A stretch of 8,768 nucleotides of DNA. It comes from CAYSSG01 sp964433635. Its GTDB lineage: Bacteria; Atribacterota; Phoenicimicrobiia; Phoenicimicrobiales; Stramentimicrobiaceae. The DNA is taken from the NCBI GenBank assembly GCA_964433635.1, contig CAYSSG010000066.1:1-8768 (forward strand), written 5' to 3'. The number at the start of each line of letters is the position of its first letter. Within the stretch, counting starts at the first letter, position 1. The translations under genes were made by a program, and so were the position numbers. Positions 6,853-8,768 of this stretch are shown here, one piece after another. Below the pieces are notes generated by a model that ran no database searches, had not been told where the DNA came from, and saw only the letters and a program-made list of their open reading frames with translations.

Positions 6853-6868
6853 GTATGTCTTTTCATAC
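6853..6868. repeat. Small inverted repeat upstream of the dehydrogenase remnant
   Basis: Arms GTATG and CATAC (5 bases) flank a 6-base loop, just upstream of the SD. A neighbouring imperfect palindrome TTTAAGCATGTTTAAA lies at 6872-6887. The stretch holds no convincing -35/-10 pair, and neither hairpin has a T-run, so neither is a terminator. An operator role is possible but unproven. Confidence 0.3.
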
Positions 6869-6930
6869 AATTTTAAGCATGTTTAAATTGAGATTGGTTG
6901 ATCCGGTTTCATTTCCAGCCTTAAGAAGAA

Positions 6931-7350
6931 TTATTTCTTTACCATCAGAATCTTATCCAGAAAGCCGTCCGATCCATACCCCTGGATATAAAAGGTATCT
7001 TCCAGTAATTGAATCTGGATTTCCCCGGGGGAATCTGCCACCTGGGGAAACCATTCTGAGGTATTCATTGCTTTTTCCTGATAAGGATCATGCAACCCGG
7101 AATTCTGGGCAAGACGCACTGCCTCATCAAGATCTACGTCACCGGCTGCAAGCGCCCCCTGCAGCAAACTTCGAATGGCTTCAGCGTTAGCCTGAACGAC
7201 GGCATCCCTTGCTTTATCCTGGAGTATTTCAACGCCTGTGTTTTCACCCTGCTTAAAGCCATAAAATCTGAATCCAATCAAGGCTGATAATCCAATGATT
7301 GCCAATACCATTAACAATGAAAGGATAGCGAAACCCCTCTTGTTGATCAT
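6931..7350 (-). CDS. Type IV pilin/pseudopilin-like protein
   Basis: The 139-aa product starts with a class-III-type leader: basic MINKRG, then FAILSLLMVLAIIGLSALIG, a hydrophobic alpha-1 helix (about 7-27). Prepilin peptidase would cut between Gly6 and Phe7. The mature residue 5 is Ser11, not the Glu of major pilins. Absence of Glu5 is known in tip minor pseudopilins of the GspK/PilX kind, but this protein lacks the large GspK domain. The remainder is an acidic, soluble domain of about 110 residues with Ala-rich helix 44-70 and a C-terminal beta part ending YIQGYGSDG and ILMVKK. The ATG overlaps the stop of the upstream PLP-enzyme gene (ATGA, 7350-7347) and has AAAAGGAG six bases upstream, so translation is coupled. 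No pilus assembly gene is nearby. A plain signal-anchored membrane protein is the alternative. Confidence 0.6.
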   Translation of the reverse strand: MINKRGFAILSLLMVLAIIGLSALIGFRFYGFKQGENTGVEILQDKARDAVVQANAEAIRSLLQGALAAGDVDLDEAVRLAQNSGLHDPYQEKAMNTSEWFPQVADSPGEIQIQLLEDTFYIQGYGSDGFLDKILMVKK

Positions 7351-8501
7351 AGAGTACTCCTTTTACGTTTTTCCGTCTGAAAGGCGAATGCAGCGATTTT
7401 ATCCGTCGCTTTTAGACCGCTACCGGTCAGGATGACGACCGTTGTGTCTGTCTGTTTGATCATCTTTTGACCTATCATGCGAGAAAGGCCGGCAGTCGCG
7501 ACGGCACTGGTGGGCTCAACATAAAGACCTAACTTTGATATTTTTTGCAAACTTTCCCATATTTCTTTCTCTTCCACCGCAATAATTGCACCACCGCTGT
7601 CTGTGATTGCTGAAAGAACCTCTGCCCCATGTATAGGAGAAGCGGAACTGATTCCTTCGGCTATGGTCTCTTTCTTTTGAATCTTTTCAGGCTCGGTAAA
7701 ACCTTTATGAAAAGCCAGATAAAGAGGGGCACAATTGATTGCCTGCACTGCAAATATAAGGGGTATCTTAGAAATTTCACCTGCAGCTTCTAACTCCTTG
7801 AATCCCATTTGACAGCCTAAAACCAGACTGCCCTGTCCTGCAGGCACAATGATATTGTCCGGTATTTTCCAGCCTGATTGTTCCCATATCTCAAAAGCAA
7901 TGGTCTTGACTCCCTGAAGAAAATAAGGATTCCAGTTATGGCTTGCGTAATAATCATGGTCCGCTGCCTGAATGACGGCAGCAGAGGTATCCTCTCTACT
8001 TCCCGGAATTTTTCTTATCTTAGCGCCATACATCTCGATTTGCAGCAGCTTGCCGGCAGAAGTATATGCAGGAACATAGATTTCACATTCAATATGTGCA
8101 TGGGCACAATAAGCAGCTAGTGATGCCCCCGCGTTACCGGAAGAATCTTCGATGACTCTTTTGATCTTTCTTTCTTTTAATTTGCTGACTAAAAGAGAAG
8201 TCCCTCTATCCTTAAAAGAGCCGGAGGGAGCAATAAAGTCCAACTTGAATAAAATTTGGTGCTCTTCATATAATGCCGGTACAAGCGGAGTCATTCCCTC
8301 ACCCAGAGTCACAATATTCTTTGTATCAATGCCGGGTAGGGCTTCAGAATATCTCCAGATTGTCTTATCCCTGACCTTGATCCTTTCTTTGGAAAAATGA
8401 ACCGGGTAAGGCATATGATAGCTGAAAGGGGCGCCGCAAGGGCACCTCCATAAAGGAGTATCTTCTGGATAAGCTCGATTGCATTTATTACAATAAAACA
8501 T
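7347..8501 (-). CDS. Threonine synthase-like PLP-dependent enzyme with N-terminal zinc ribbon
   Basis: This is a fold-type II PLP enzyme, most like threonine synthase (O-phosphohomoserine to threonine and phosphate). The 384-aa protein begins with a metal-binding ribbon: CNKC (Cys4, Cys7) and CPC (Cys20, Cys22). Core motifs follow: TLGEGMTPL (65-73), PSGSFKDRG with the Schiff-base Lys97, EDSSGNAGAS (118-127), VPAGQGS (219-225), the C-terminal EPTSAVATAGL (329-339) and LTGSGLKATDK (358-368). No signal peptide is seen. The ATG has GGGAG seven bases upstream. It follows a small cysteine-rich ORF by 17 bases, and its stop overlaps the pilin-like ATG. No other threonine-pathway gene is in view, and the segment AEGISSASPIHGAEVL differs from what I recall of canonical ThrC, so a threonine-synthase paralogue with another substrate remains possible; hence no gene symbol. 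Confidence 0.85.
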   Translation of the reverse strand: MFYCNKCNRAYPEDTPLWRCPCGAPFSYHMPYPVHFSKERIKVRDKTIWRYSEALPGIDTKNIVTLGEGMTPLVPALYEEHQILFKLDFIAPSGSFKDRGTSLLVSKLKERKIKRVIEDSSGNAGASLAAYCAHAHIECEIYVPAYTSAGKLLQIEMYGAKIRKIPGSREDTSAAVIQAADHDYYASHNWNPYFLQGVKTIAFEIWEQSGWKIPDNIIVPAGQGSLVLGCQMGFKELEAAGEISKIPLIFAVQAINCAPLYLAFHKGFTEPEKIQKKETIAEGISSASPIHGAEVLSAITDSGGAIIAVEEKEIWESLQKISKLGLYVEPTSAVATAGLSRMIGQKMIKQTDTTVVILTGSGLKATDKIAAFAFQTEKRKRSTL

Positions 8502-8518
8502 CTGAATTCTCCCGCACT

Positions 8519-8737
8519 TTATACAGGTTTTTGAAATAAAACATCATCTTCTATTTCATCATCATAGGGCTTAGTATGATCTTTTCCCAGAATCTTCTTC
8601 TTACAAATATGACATTGATAAGACTCCCTAATTTCTATCACTTCACTCTTGTTCGTCTTGAGCAATTTGTGTGATTCTGATAAGCAGTCAGAATGACTGC
8701 AGTTTGCTCCCGAAAGACCTGGTGTTACTTCTTCATT
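8519..8737 (-). pseudogene. Small cysteine-rich (zinc-binding type) ORF without a usable start
   Basis: A 72-codon minus-strand frame runs from just after an in-frame TAA (8740-8738) to TAA at 8521-8519. It reads like real protein: GANCSHSDCLSE (C-x4-C), then SYQCHICKKKILGKDH (C-x2-C), then an acidic tail DDEIEDDVLF. Two Cys pairs suggest a small zinc ribbon. No in-frame ATG exists. An ATG at 8736-8734 is in the neighbouring frame and ends after two more codons; one extra base there would restore M-K-E-V-T-P in frame. In-frame TTG (8665) and GTG (8641) have weak or no SD, and either start would drop the first Cys pair. It lies 17 bases upstream of the PLP-enzyme gene, so it looks like the first cistron of that operon. 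It may be frameshifted, a sequencing error or an internally started peptide of about 40-48 aa. Confidence 0.5.
8684..8700. repeat. Perfect inverted repeat GCAGTCA/TGACTGC
   Basis: Seven-base arms are separated by a three-base loop (GAA on the plus strand). It lies inside the cysteine-rich ORF, over the codons for CSHSDC, so coding constraint may explain it. No T-run follows on either strand, so it is not a terminator. In the mRNA it could form a tight hairpin just downstream of the disrupted start. Confidence 0.5.
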
Positions 8738-8743
8738 TTAAAT

Positions 8744-8749
8744 ATTATA
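8744..8749 (-). promoter_or_regulatory. Possible -10 box for the right-edge operon
   Basis: On the minus strand a perfect TATAAT stands about ten bases before the cysteine-rich frame. Any -35 box would lie at or beyond the window edge and cannot be judged. Transcription would begin near 8737, almost on the first codons of that frame, leaving no room for an SD. Confidence 0.25.
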
Positions 8750-8768
8750 ATTGAACTGGTGTCCATTT

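Noticed and set aside
6855..7190. Plus-strand frame over the dehydrogenase/pilin spacer
   Set aside because: It starts in the spacer but is mostly antisense to the pilin-like gene, and the product is basic, proline-rich and unlike any known domain.
8725..8768. Programmed -1 frameshift joining the edge frame (ending at 8725) to the cysteine-rich frame
   Set aside because: The overlap ATA TTT AAA ATG AAG AAG TAA has no X-XXY-YYZ slippery heptamer, and the edge frame is too short to judge. Mutation or an internal start is simpler.
1..8768. CRISPR array, insertion sequence, phage gene, tRNA or rRNA, T-box or other riboswitch
   Set aside because: No regular repeats, transposase or integrase motifs, cloverleaf or known leader signature were seen on either strand by reading; a covariance-model search was not possible.

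Overview
The window looks like an ordinary chromosomal stretch from an AT-rich, low-GC bacterium, probably an anaerobic Firmicutes/Clostridia-like lineage. The evidence is A/T-rich codons, purine-rich Shine-Dalgarno (SD) sites of the GGAGG/AAGGGG type, several TTG starts, close gene packing and AT-rich spacers. The lineage call is inference: no rRNA, tRNA or marker gene is present. No CRISPR array, insertion sequence, phage gene, tRNA or att site was seen.

Layout by strand. (1) A minus-strand block at 8737-6931 holds a small cysteine-rich ORF with no good start, a zinc-ribbon threonine-synthase-like PLP enzyme and a type IV pilin-like protein whose ATG overlaps the stop of the PLP gene. (2) A minus-strand pair at 6822-5760 holds a short-chain dehydrogenase (SDR) that has lost its catalytic middle by an in-frame deletion, and a RimL/SpeG-like GNAT acetyltransferase starting at TTG. 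(3) A single plus-strand gene at 5119-5712 encodes a nitroreductase, convergent with the GNAT gene. (4) A minus-strand block at 4915-144, divergent from the nitroreductase, encodes an exported multidomain N-acetylmuramoyl-L-alanine amidase, a glycerophosphodiester phosphodiesterase, an unrecognised protein with a CPIC motif and a sugar-phosphate isomerase/epimerase-type TIM barrel. (5) At the left edge a near-consensus minus-strand promoter points out of the window.

How the genes fit together. The amidase (peptidoglycan) and the phosphodiesterase (glycerophosphodiesters from lipid or teichoic-acid turnover) suggest an envelope turnover or salvage theme. The unknown protein and the TIM barrel follow them closely, but no substrate can be assigned. 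The PLP-enzyme/pilin coupling is tight at sequence level but functionally unexplained. No clear new multi-gene system was found. The best leads are the gutted SDR, the broken or cryptic cysteine ORF at the right edge, the Glu5-less pilin-like protein and the unrecognised CPIC protein.
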